DNA of 64,000 nucleotides from Rhodosporidiobolus odoratus (lineage: Eukaryota > Basidiomycota > Microbotryomycetes > Sporidiobolales > Sporidiobolaceae): assembly GCA_034387635.1 (NCBI GenBank), contig JAOANU010000001.1, positions 2,046,001 to 2,110,000 of the forward strand, written 5' to 3'. Of the stretch, positions 45,852 through 56,575 are shown piece after piece. Numbering within the stretch: the first letter of the stretch is position 1; each line of letters starts with the position of its first letter. A program made the position numbers and the translations under genes. The notes beneath the pieces were generated by a model. The model saw nothing but the letters and a program-made list of their open reading frames with translations, was not told the DNA's origin and ran no database searches.

Positions 45852-46980
45852 CTAGATCGGCCAACGGCCACCCTTCGGCATCCTGGGGAGGAGACACACG
45901 GTCACATCGATGGGCAATGATCCCGGCTGTGCCCGTATGATGTCGTGAGCGGACAGCGGACGGTACGCAGCCGGACGGAGAAATATAATCGATCGTAGGG
46001 AAAGAGTTGCGAGAAGACGAGGCAGCGTGACATCGGAATCCTTGCCGCCAGTCTCGACATGGCGGAGTGTAGGGAGACGAGCAAGTTGTCCCACCAGCGC
46101 CGGAGTGAAAGCTTCGCGTTCGGCGTATTGCAGGAAGTCGTAGGGTTGAGCCGAAGGACGAGGGTTTGAAGCGGGGCCAGGGTGAGGGTGTGGAAAAGCT
46201 GCTCGAGCAGATCCTTGCGCGTATTCAGGTCGTGCATCGGGCAGATGGTAACTCCGAGGTGCCGGAGGCGGGGCTCGTGTGGCGGGGCTCGTGTGGCGGG
46301 TCATTGACGCGGCTGTAGTTGAGGAAGCGGGCCAGGTCAAGAGAAGGGAAGTTCAGCCACGGCATAGTGAGAGTGTCGTAGTCGAGCCTGTCAAGGTTAA
46401 ACTGAGTGGTTGTCTAGGTCCTCGAGGCGAGCGAGGGTAGTGACCGTTCGGTGAACTGCTAGGAACTGCTAGCATCGACGCCTCTGCCGGGTTGAGCGAG
46501 TGGCCAATCGCGATGTTGTTCCTCAGGCGTGTAGCCGACTGATAGTCAGGCGAAAGACAGTGTAGTCCATAGTCTGAGGCACCGGTCAGAAGAGGAATCT
46601 GGAGAGAAAGGGTAGTCATGTTCGTGATAAGCTGGTTCCATCGGTGCGCGTCGTGTCCGAGCTCTGTCGTCCGGTATGCTGGGTGCGACGATAGTGACGG
46701 TGAGGTGCTTTAGGTCTTGGTCATGTACGAGATGTGCTCGGGGACTAAGCGACCTGGCCACTGTCCATGCGGCTGCAGCTTGAGCCGCTCGAGGTCCAGC
46801 TCGAGATTAAGGGTCCCGGCGTTACCCTAGCGTTTCTCGTGAGCGGCACATGCCTTCCAGAAGCGTTGCAGCTGCTGCGGCGTGCAAATGCAAACCTCGT
46901 CGTGGAGGATAGGCCGAACGGTTCTTCTCGGGGTGCTACAAGTCGGGAACAGCCCGAGGTTGGTCGCCCGTCGGGTATGA
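45852..46980 (-). pseudogene. F-box-like relic, copy 4
   Basis: Degenerate minus-strand relative of the F-box-like family. Recognisable pieces, in order: RTVRPILHDEVCICTPQQLQ (compare copy 1 FRRTVHPILLREVHLSTAKQ), then an in-frame TAG at 46827-46829; LNLELDLERLKLQPHGQWPG (copy 1 ADLTIEDLRLKGDGSWPG); a middle part in several frames (HLTVTIVAPSIPDD); RLRHLGVTICPMHDLNTRKD and LFHTLTLAPLQTLVLRLN; then, in another frame, EAFTPALVGQLARLPTLRHV and LRSIIFLRPAA. A 14-base tandem duplication at about 46270-46298 is one frame-breaking lesion. No full-length frame exists. Confidence 0.75.
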
Positions 46981-47559
46981 ACATCCGAGAACTGGCAGTA
47001 TTCTACGGTTGTCCGGGGGAGCTCGGCGCGGGCGCGGAGAAGGTTCAGGGTGGTGGAGGGAAGGCATGGTCGGAAAGGAGGGAAAGAGCTTCGGCGAGGT
47101 GTCGGTTTGCAGTGATGCAGAGTAGGATAGGGAGGACAGTATTAGACGATGAGAGGACAATGACGGCTTAGGTCAAACAAGGAACGACCTACGGGAAAGA
47201 GGAGGTCAATAACTTGATAAGGAGAAAAGGACAATCTGGCTGGACACGCACGAATGCGGGCGCTTGCTGCTGTAAAGTGGAGAGCGTCTCAACAATCGGG
47301 TGAATATATGACGTTCCTGCGCCTCTGTAGCTGCCACCGGTGATCGAGAGAAGAGTTGACGAGACTCGAAACAGGTCGGAAACGATGAGGATCGAATTCT
47401 GTTGTGCGCGAGGACGGTGCTGCGTTGGCTGAGTGATACTGTAATAGGAGCGTGGGACCGTTCCTCCAGCTATTCACTGTAACTGCGAGGCGAGAGTCGG
47501 CGAAGGAGATGAAGACAGAACTCGTTTCCTGTTCTTGATCAACCGCGCACTCGATCGAC
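46981..47559. other. Intergenic, F-box relic to small membrane protein gene
   Basis: About 580 bases. The left part (to ~47170) probably contains further eroded 5' sequence of copy 4, but the similarity is too weak to claim. The right part is promoter for the next gene. Confidence 0.35.
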
Positions 47560-48300
47560 ATGTACAGAGCAGTAGTCAGACCAGTTGCATGCCTTACACC
47601 CCGGACAGCTTCTAGACGCGCCGGCACCGTTCGCGCGTCCAGTTCTTCTCCCTTTCCCGAAGATTCTCCTCCTCCGCCTCCTCCGCCGTCTTACATCAGC
47701 GCTGCCACCATCTACCCCTTCATCCTCCTCTCAGCTATTACTTCCCTCGCCCTGAACCTCTCTCACCAACGCACAGCACGAGAAACCGAGGGTGCACAGT
47801 ATCGTGCCCAGATATCAGTCCTCGAGACTCTCCTCCAGCGCTTGCGGACCCCGGCCGCGACAGCAGCAGTGCTGACAGAGGCGCAGCAGGAAGACATCGA
47901 GCGCGAACTGGAGCTTGTTGGTTTAGGTCGAGGGAAAGGAAAAGCTGCGGTTGATGCAGAAGGAGGAAAGCGGGCAGAGACGAGCTGGAGAGAGGTCTTC
48001 TTGGGCAAGAAGGGCAAAGGCTACGAGGAGGAGGATACGACAGACTGGGAGAAAGGTGGGTTCCAATGTTCCGTTCCGAACAAGCTTGTCAGCTCACCTC
48101 GTATGATCGATCCTTTTGCAGTCTTTCGTGAAGCCGACGAAGCCGACGAAGCACGAACACTGGCTGCCAGCATCCCTCGCGCTCCACCCGCACTTCCTTC
48201 GCCTCCAGCAACCGCACCATCAACCCCGCCCGTTTCGCCCGCTCCTCCAACATCCTCCCCACCTTCTTCAGCAAGACCCAGTCGAGGCGTATATCTCTAG
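47560..48300 (+). CDS. Small membrane protein, probably mitochondrial
   Basis: Two exons close in frame: 47560..48055 and 48122..48300 (224 aa). The N-terminus is Arg-rich without acidic residues (MYRAVVRPVACLTPRTASRR), as in a mitochondrial presequence. A proline run (PPPPPPPSY) is followed by one membrane helix (AATIYPFILLSAITSLALNL), a helical segment likely to form a coiled coil (TARETEGAQYRAQISVLETL), and a Pro/Ser-rich tail after intron 1. I do not recognise the family. Location is inferred from the presequence only. The downstream TF gene converges on it. Confidence 0.65.
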   Translation: MYRAVVRPVACLTPRTASRRAGTVRASSSSPFPEDSPPPPPPPSYISAATIYPFILLSAITSLALNLSHQRTARETEGAQYRAQISVLETLLQRLRTPAATAAVLTEAQQEDIERELELVGLGRGKGKAAVDAEGGKRAETSWREVFLGKKGKGYEEEDTTDWEKGGFQCSVPNKLVSSPRMIDPFAVFREADEADEARTLAASIPRAPPALPSPPATAPSTPPVSPAPPTSSPPSSARPSRGVYL

Positions 48301-48657
48301 TGCAAAATCTCACTTTACGACAGTGTCTGCTCACCATGGCCGCCGCAGCGCGCTTGCAAGGAGCAGCATTGAGCCGCTCTGCGGTAGATTTTCCCCTTGG
48401 CGGCCAGCCTCTGCTTTCTCTCGTATGTACCTCGCAGAGACCGCTAAAGAACCGTCCATACGACAGAGAGAGACACGTCCAGTTGCGACAGAACAGACAG
48501 CGACCCAGCCTTTGCCCTCCACTACCGCAAAGTATCCCTCCTTCCCACTCTTTCCTCCTGCGCCAGAGCTTCATTCCATTCCGCACCCGGTGCTGGCGAG
48601 TTGACGGTACCGCCGAGCGGATCGAAGCCTGCACAGTACAGTGCTCAGTCAGCCAGC
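48301..48657. other. Convergent intergenic region
   Basis: 357 bases between two converging stops. Plus-strand frames stay open here (48116..48604 and 48300..48713), so an alternative 3' exon of the small membrane protein gene is possible, but no motif supports it. Confidence 0.4.
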
Positions 48658-51600
48658 TTAGCGGAGCAAGTCAGGAAGGGCAGGCTGACCGCTGGCCAGA
48701 ACAGCGCCCATGAAAGACGGTGGCAAATCATCCACCAAGCCTAGGCCATTCGCAACCATGCCGAACGGGCCAGCTCCCCCTTCCCTTGAAACTGACCCTC
48801 GAAGCCCGGCCTTACTGCTACTCGTTTGATTGTCCACGCTAAAAAAGGACGACGCGCTGAATCCGTCATGAGGCAGGTTTGGCGAAGCGGAAGCGCTGTC
48901 GGCGGAAAAGACGAGACCGCTAGGGGTGAGGACAGGAGTGTCGTCTGGAGACGCGAGGAGGTTGGACAGGGAGGCGGGTCCGCCACTGCCATTCAGCGAG
49001 GGTGAAGGGTTCGGAGAAGGGGATTGCGGGAGTGAGTTGGACGTCTCGTGGGTGACTTTCCGCTTCTTCGATTCAGGTGGGCTATGGTCGTAGGCGAAGG
49101 GTATAGGCGGGAGTCGACTCTCTTCGCTAAGGAGGTTGTCGATGAGCGCGGCACCACGTGCAGCGATAGAGGAAAAGGAGGAGAGGGAGCGAAGGGTAGA
49201 CAGGGCGGAGAGGATCTCGTGGCGCTCTTCGTAGAGGACGGAGGGAGCCGAATCGCGCTGGAAAAGGTCGAGGCAGACGACCGAGGCGGCGGCACTGATA
49301 CTGCAGGGGAAAGGAGAAGGTAGACGAGGTCAGTGTGAATTGCATCTCGCACACAGCGGCCCTCGATAGGAACTTACTGATACTACGCAGCAGGACGCCG
49401 ACCGAGCAAGCAAGGTGAGGAAGACGGAAGCGTTAGCCTGGGGGGCGTCGTGTACGAGACAAAGAAAGCGAGCCCACCGGAACTGTCCACATCCTGGACT
49501 CCCCCACCTTCGCCGCCTCTCTGAGAATCGTCCGACTCGCACCCAGGGCTATCCTCCTCGATTCCTCGAACCGACGAAAGAAGGCACGGTGGAGAACGAC
49601 CAATTTGTGGTTCGACGAGATCTTCCAGGTCGACCGCATCCACGAGGCGTTTGGCGGGAGATTCGGGGCGGGAATGTCGTCGGCGAGCCAGGGAGGGACG
49701 CTATCGAGGAGCTGTGAGAACATGAGCCAGGCAGAGCTGATCAGCCAAGGCAAACAAGGGGGGTAAAATGACAGGACTGAAAAGGTGGAGTAGAAAAAAC
49801 CGGCTCACCCGTTGCATTTGAGAGTCTAACGCGAAGACAAAATCATGGGAAGGCTGAGGGTTCTCGTCGACGTGCTGGAAGACCTGCTGGAGGATGCGGG
49901 CGATCTGGATCCAGATGAGAAGGGTTGAAACGACGGTGTATTCGAGAGGCGGGCGATTGACCGGTACGCCGGTCATGAGGTCCCTGCGAGCGGTACAAGC
50001 TCAGTACACACTCGAGCACAGAATGAGGAGACAGTCGCACTCGTCATGTGCGTTGGAGGGAAGAGGTGTCGTAACCTGCAACGGCTGAACTGCGGTTGTC
50101 CGCCGGTATGGGATGCTCATCCATTCTTGCGACGTCAATGCCCAGAAGACCCTCTTCCTAGTCTCGTAGGCGATTAGACTTCGCGCTCGTTCTTCGAGTG
50201 GTAGACCCGCGACGGAGGCAGCCCATGCTTCTTCCGAGGGCAGACGGTGTAGGCCCATGTCTTGCGCGATGCAGATGCCGCTAACAGCGGAATCGGCGGT
50301 CAGTGCGGCTCGAGAGAGAGGGATGAGTGGACAGCTATACGCACAGCGAGAGAAGCATAGGGAAGAGGTTCGAAAAGGCGCCGTCTTGGGATGTTATAAC
50401 GAGGACGGCAATTGCTTGCACTGCATGGAGCTGATGGTTTTCCAGGAAGTGCAATCTGTAGAGGCAGGCAATGGCGGCATCGAGATAGGTCTTGGTCAAG
50501 GTGCGAGCTTCCTCTGCGCGAGTGGCCGGGATTAAGCGGAGGAGATCAGCACTATTCGAGGAACCACAGAACATGGGACAACAGTCAACGTACCTTCTGT
50601 CAATCCATGTGTCCCAACCATCCTCAACTGCTCCCTTGTCATGTGCTTAATCCCGCAACAAAGCTGCGCAAACAGCAAAGCCATCCAAGCCGGACTAGCC
50701 TGTTTAACCCTTTCCTCCTGACCCTCCCTTGCCAGAAACTCCTGCGCTTCGGCGCGGAAGGTCGGACCGTGCACAGTACCGTGATACCAGCCTGTATGGG
50801 AGATGGCGTGCTCAAGGATGGCGACGGTTTCGGGTTCGGGAGGGAGGACGGCGGAGAGGGAAAGGGCGTCGGGGAAGAGGGTCGAGGGGTGGGGTAGGTA
50901 GGTGGACGTCTCGAAGACGAGAGAGGGAGGCAAGGGAGAGCGATTGAATGTATCGGGAGAGACCTGCAGAATGTGGCAATGAGCGGGAAGAGCGCAAGTT
51001 GACCTTCTCAATCTCGCCGAAAAACAAGACACACTTGCGGATTCTGCGCCGATGCCTGAGTGCCATTAAGCGCACGATTCCGACCGAGTGCCTGCAGTAC
51101 GGTGATCAGCGAGTGGGAAATGCGAGAGCAGCATGAGCACGCACCATGAACTCCAGCGATAGACTCGCGGCTACCTCTTCTTCCCTGAGGTCTTTTCCGC
51201 TGTCCGAATCCATCTTTCCTCCAACCACACTTGCAGTACTGGTCGACGCTCTCAGATTGGACGAAGGAGGCGCCTCGTTGGTTGTCGGCGGAGGTCTCGG
51301 CAAAGCACCCAGGTGCGATGACGCCGGATCGAAAGGCGGGTAGTCGTACACGGAATCGGTTCGCGGGGGAGGTGGAAAGGTGAACGAGGGTGCAGTAGAA
51401 GCTGAGAGAAGGTGCTGCGAGCCGAAGGGAGAGAGTGAAGCGGAAGAAGCGGTAGGCGGGCGAGATCGGCTTTGTGAATGGACGAAGATGTCACCAATGG
51501 GGCTGAAGTGGGGCGGGGGAAGATGGGATAGGCCGTAGGGGAGGGAGTTCCTTGATGGAAGAGGCGTAGGTAGGACGGGCATGTCTGGGCTCGCCGCTTC

Positions 51601-52344
51601 TGCCTTAGGAGCCGGTTGCTGCTGATGGAAAGCGTGCAAATTCCGCTCCGCCTCGTGCGCCTTCGCCGGGTCTTCCCGCAGCTCACCGAAGGCGGCAATC
51701 AAGAGTGTCTCAAGGCCCGTGAGCTTGCTCTTCAGCCCGTCGATCGTCGAGCGGATTGTATCGACTTCTGTCAGAGCGGTGAGGGCAAGGTGTTCGAGTG
51801 TGGTGGGGGCTTGGTGGCCAACCGCAGCAGCCGGGCGTGCGTTCGGCGAGTCCACCGGTGGAGGCGGTCTTTCGAAGGTGATAGGTGGACCAGAGGAGGA
51901 CGAAACGGAAGCGCGAAGCCTGTAAGCGGAAAAGAAATGATCAGCTTCGTCCTCGTTCACAAACGGGATCAGCGGCGAACTTTTCAGCATCTTTGGGTCT
52001 GACGTGGGGTACAACATGACAAAGATGACCCTTGCCGCGCTTCCTACAATTTCCGCAAGGGATCTCCTTGTCACTGCAAGATTCGAAAGAGTGCCGGAAA
52101 AAAGGTTAGTCTGTCTATCGGGACAACAGGAAAGAAGGCAGGCAAGCATAGCCTACCAACGAGTCTTCTGCAAGAGTGTGTGCCCCAAGCGTCGTCGCAA
52201 AACAGAATGTAAGCACAATCACTTGTCCACGGGTAAGATACGTCAGGATAACGTCGAACGCACCCGTCTCGAGCATTCTGAGCAGCTCGTTGACGCTCGC
52301 TGCGAGACCCTGATAGCTGGCATGGTCGGCAAAGGTGCCGCCAT
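48658..52344 (-). CDS. Zn2Cys6 fungal transcription factor
   Basis: Twelve predicted exons (960 aa): 52264..52344, 52157..52167, 51981..52073, 51145..51919, 51035..51091, 50594..50963, 50345..50513, 50041..50280, 49809..49983, 49478..49711, 49403..49437, 48658..49300. The zinc cluster uses Cys21, 24, 31, 37, 40 and 49 (CSECSRRKTRC, DKEIPCGNCRKRGKGHLC). A likely dimerisation helix follows (DTIRSTIDGLKSKLTGLETL). The fungal transcription-factor middle homology domain is recognisable by WYHGTVHGPTFRAEAQEFL, LLFAQLCCGIKHM, GICIAQDMGLHRLP, RSLIAYETRKRVFWAL and TTPLPSNAHDEDL. A classical nuclear signal KKRKV lies at ~825-829. The end of exon 11 has two possible donors. Target genes are unknown. Confidence 0.85.
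52157..52167 (-). other. 11-base microexon inside the zinc cluster
   Basis: Acceptor TTGCAG precedes AAGACTCGTTG and donor GTAGGC follows (minus strand). It encodes Lys28-Thr29-Arg30 and two bases of Cys31, the basic stretch between Cys24 and Cys31. The flanking exons in phase 0 and phase 2 close exactly, and the resulting cysteine spacing is canonical. Confidence 0.8.
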
Positions 52345-53017
52345 CGCTTGCGTGGGTGTGTGAAGGGGAGGAAGAGGGAAAAAAACGTTGAAGAGCTTAT
52401 CGCAGAGGGAATCGCCGGGTACCCGGGTGAAGGCGATGCAGCTAAAATCAGCTGCTGGAGGGCAGATAAGGTCACTGGAGAGCTGCAGGCGTCGTTGTGC
52501 TTGTTACGATAGATTCCAGGAGTGTAGCAGGATACTCGATTGCTGGCCCGAATCGGCGGGTGAGAAGGAAGACGGGCACCGGCCGCGTGAGATTGCCGGC
52601 TATCGGGGGCGACGGAAGGCTTCCTGCAGGTCGGATTGGCGTTCAGGACATGCGTGGACCACAGCCTGTTACAGAACGCGCCTCATCTCTGCCCCAAGGG
52701 CAAGACGCAACACCTTGTTTTCCTCGTCAATAACGCGGCAAGAAAGATCCAGGAAATCACTGCAACTGCAAAAGTACGGCACGAGACGACCGCGCGTACC
52801 ACAACGAGGGTACCAAGGGAAAAGGCGAGAGGGCCGGAGAAGAGGAACGGTCGACCACACAAACCAGGAATTGACCGAAAATTACGAGAGAAAGTGGAAC
52901 GGAAGAGAGGCACTGCGAGGGAACGACTGAAGGCGGGCTGGAAGAAACAACCTTTTTGATGATGCCGGGAGAGAGCAGGATGGAGACAAGGTAGGGATCT
53001 AGAGGATGACGAGGCGA
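52345..53017. other. Intergenic, YHM2 3' end to TF start
   Basis: 673 bases between two minus-strand genes, holding the YHM2 3' end and the transcription-factor promoter. Open frames on both strands have no recognisable content. Confidence 0.45.
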
Positions 53018-54568
53018 TTACTTCGCTTCCTTCTCGGCGAGCCACTCCTTGACGACATCGGCGAAGGAGACCATGCAGACCTGCGTTGTGTCCGACCTGT
53101 CAGCACGAGGCGACCTCCCAGGAGTCGGGAGCAGGAGAAGAGGAGGGTGCGCACCGTCTGCCAGATACCCAACCCAATCCGAGGAGTAACACCCCTGTAA
53201 AGCCCCTTGATGCCGTTCTCCTTGTAGATGTAAGCGAGCGTGTTGGCGATAGTCGGCTTGGCGGGGCGGGTGGCATCTCCAGCGCCCTTGGCCATGGATT
53301 GCATCTGCGATCCCGGACGGGAAGAACAGGAGAAAGCGAAGGGTATGGCAAACAGGGTCAGATAAAGCCAACTAAAGAGCATTTGTAGGTATGAGGACGG
53401 ACCTCGACACGGACAACCTCGATCGGCTGGTTCCAGCAGCCGAGAGCGCCTCCGACAGTCGAAGCAGCGATGCGGTCCATGGTGTCGAGCTTCTTCCCTT
53501 CAGGGATGCCACGCGACTTGCGGATCGATTGTTCAACGAGACGAGCGAAACCCATACTGCGTGCGGTTATGAGCAGACGCGAGTTTTTACGGGCAGGAGG
53601 AGTTGGTTCGAAGCGCGAGCAGAAGGAAAAAGGGTCAGCGACACCAAACCGAGGTAAAGCATGCGCGGATGAGCGCACCGAGAACCCCAGTTGGTCATTT
53701 GCCTGATGGCGACCGCGTTGACACCCTTGTTGATGCCGCGAATGCCGCCTTTTCGGTACATGTCGGCGAAGAGGCTCCAGCTGTAGCGGACGACAAAAGA
53801 GGGGAAGAGGGAAGACCAAGGAGACGGGGCCAGTGTCAGAAATAGCAGAAGGTGGTATGAGAAGCAGAAGGAAAGACTTACGTCGAAGGGGGCTTGACAC
53901 CGCCGACCGCCATCTTACTCCTGGTAATCTCCGCCGTTTTCATGCAAGTACAGAACCCAACCGTCGCGTAGGCTTGCGCGATACCGCCTCCCATACCACC
54001 CAACAACCCAGCAGTGGCCGGTCCAATCCCAGCGCCCATGGCTGCGCCTTCAATCTCTGCTGCCGCGAAGAGGAGGACGGCACCCTTCGTTGAGGCTTCG
54101 ATCCAGGCCCAGGGAATCAGACCTTGGTAGACTGCGCCGCGGACGAAGAGGTGTACGCAGGTTGGTTGTCAGTGGGCGCTCGTGCATGAGAAAAGCAAGA
54201 GCACGTACAGCCCCACACGCCTCCACGACCCCAGACCTTACTGAGCGCCTGGCCCATGGTATCCCCTCGAGAGGAGGCCATCTGCGTCTTGACGACCTCG
54301 AGCGGCTGACCGAGTGTGGTGACCTGCATAAGGGAGAACACAGGTTAGGCTGCCTTAACAAGAGTGGAGGAACGGGTGAAAAAGATAAAGGCGCACCTCG
54401 AAGAAGTTCATGATACCGCCCAGCGCGATGTTGGACCACTTGATCTGCTTCTTCTGACCGGGGACTGCAGCGGAAGAGGGGTAGCCCGATCAGCACAAGC
54501 CTTCGATGGGACAAGCGGATGAGGGCCGAAAGAGCCACCGTACCGGCGGGTGCTGAGTCGATCGCCAT
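53018..54568 (-). CDS. YHM2: Mitochondrial citrate/2-oxoglutarate carrier Yhm2
   Basis: Inner-membrane carrier exporting citrate in exchange for oxoglutarate, tied to cytosolic NADPH and, in oleaginous yeasts, to lipid supply. Eight exons close in frame: 54544..54568, 54397..54464, 54209..54323, 53882..54131, 53679..53780, 53403..53556, 53155..53304, 53018..53080 (308 aa). Signatures are [111 protein letters not shown] and [15 protein letters not shown]. The three carrier repeats are present, with the family's unusual first and second PxE/K motifs. Confidence 0.92.
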
Positions 54569-55571
54569 GATGTTAGGGAGACTTGGTGTGCTACAGATGA
54601 TAAGAAGGTCAGCAAATGAGTCGAAAAGGGGAGCAGAACGACACAAAGCAAAGCGTTGGTGCGGGATGAGGCAGTGCCGGCTCCAGCTGCCGTCGAATCG
54701 CTTGTAGCGGGTGAAGCGCATGATACAGGGGGTCATGTGACTTACAAAAAGGTGCTGGTGTGACTTGATAGACTCTAGAGGTGTTGTGAGACGAGATATC
54801 GCGGTGTTGAGCTGGCGAGTTGAGGAGTGGGGGTGGTTGCAACGAGGGAAGAGCTGGAAGGGCAGACGGGAAGGACTAGGGTATAGTAGTGCTGGATATC
54901 TATCGCAGGCAGGAGGCGCAAGGGAAACAATGTGAGAGAGGAAGGGGAACCAACAGGCAACAGGACCGCGGAAAAGTTGGGGAAACGCGAACAAGGAATC
55001 GCTCCATCATATGCATGACCAAGCAGCCCTTCTCTTCACATCTCAAGTGTACTGACGACTAACCTGAGGCAGATGCACAGTAACGTGAATAGACAGCACC
55101 CAATCTTGGGGAGAAAGCGTTGAAATTCAGATTTTCATGCCAACTGGATGCTTCGCCCTCTCGTTGCCGACCAATGGTCACCGAGGAACTCCTGTATACC
55201 CATGTCACCCTGACCCCTGCCTACCGTCCGGACCACCCAACATCGAACGACAGACGCCGGCATTTGTCGGCTACAGAAAAGATTCGCCTATGTCGGCGTC
55301 CTGCGGAGTGTCCATCACGTCTGCGGCCTGGGGGCTCGAGCTCCAGTTGCTGGTGCTGGTGAAGTCGAGTCGACGCCAATCGTGCTGGACTGAGACGAGG
55401 GGGGGCGGAAAAGCGGCGAGACAGGATCGGTTGGCGAGCGTGGAAGTTGCGGCAGCGGCGCTGGAGAAGCAACGAGTGTGAGGCGCGTCTGCTCAGGGTC
55501 ACGCGGAACGAGTACGCACGGCTGGTTCTCGAACAGAGAGAAATACTCGGGCCCACGATCCTCTTTCCAGC
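54569..55571. other. Intergenic, Tim17-family gene to YHM2
   Basis: 1.0 kb upstream of YHM2 and downstream of the Tim17-family gene (both minus strand). It is long for this window, so YHM2 may have an extended promoter or an untranslated first exon. No coding feature supported. Confidence 0.4.
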
Positions 55572-56285
55572 TCAGCCTTCTCGCGGCAGCTTCTTCCTCA
55601 CCCAGTCTCGAAGGTCCACTAATCCTCCGGCCATGCCACCCAGGGCCAAACCGAGGGACAGCCTGCGCGGAGCAGTGTAGCGAGAGAGACGGTCTGCACG
55701 AACTCCACGTCAGCCTGATGCGCGTGGCCGGAAGGAACTGGCAACAGGGACGGAGGAAAAGAGGACAACGCACAGAACCACCCGCTCGCGCCCGTAAGCC
55801 CGATCCCTGCCATGGCGCCTCCTGCCGCCTTTGTCTTCCATTCCCTGACCTCGCTGTCGGCCTTGCCGCCGTAGGTTACTGCAGCCTGCCTGATACCCTG
55901 GTCGATCCAGCCAGAGAGAAGGACGAAAGCGCCAGTCCAGGCCCCGAGTCGTGCGCCGGTGCGAAGTCCACCTTTAAGTCCGGCATAGAGAACGCGGTAG
56001 TTCTTGGTCTTTTGGTAGAAATACCAGCTAGGGACAGGGAAGATGTTGCCGGAAGAGGAAGAGGTGAGGAAGAGAGAATCAGCATGGCTTGGACGGAGGG
56101 AAGCGGATTTGAAAGACGCACCCTTGTACCGTCTTTGGCAGCCTATGGGCGTTCTCGGCAAGGAACTGCTTGCTGGCCAGCTTGGAAGACGAGACGAGTC
56201 CGGAGGTGAAGCCAAACACGACAGCGGCGGTCGGAATGACGACGGCGTCCGAGACGGGATGCTGTACGGCTTGCTGATGTGCCAT
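55572..56285 (-). CDS. Tim17/Tim22/Tim23-superfamily membrane protein
   Basis: Three exons close in frame: 56122..56285, 55779..56027, 55572..55662 (167 aa). Four hydrophobic, Gly-rich helices are visible: AAVVFGFTSGLVSSSKLASK, GARLGAWTGAFVLLSGW, AAGGAMAGIGLTGASG and LSLGLALGGMAGGLVDL. GxxxG-type spacing and the YAGLKGGLRTGARLG block fit the Tim17/22/23 superfamily, which includes import channels, the complex I subunit NDUFA11 and the assembly factor TIMMDC1. I cannot assign which. A mitochondrial inner membrane location is inferred from the superfamily. It is divergent from the PPR gene. Confidence 0.68.
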
Positions 56286-56575
56286 GCTGGTCATTTGCCG
56301 CTCTGAATGGAGCAGAAGAAAGTTGAAGGTTTTCTTTTGAAGCCAAACCTCTCGCTCCTTCTTGAACCCGCTGAGCGTCGTTACTCTGGCTTGAAGTGAC
56401 TGTACAGGTGCTTGAGGGACATTTAGGTACGCTTCTAACACACCACAGTTCCTCGTAGACTGCCCCAGCTCATTCCCATTCTTCCACAGCTACCTTCGCC
56501 TCTTCATCACTCGTCGCCGCAGATCGCCGCTCGCTCAGTGCGTAGACCGGCCAGGTGTGCATACACGACTCAAGT

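Noticed and set aside
55478..56209. 243-codon plus-strand open frame
   Set aside because: Antisense to the Tim17-family exons, which have a consistent three-exon model with membrane helices.
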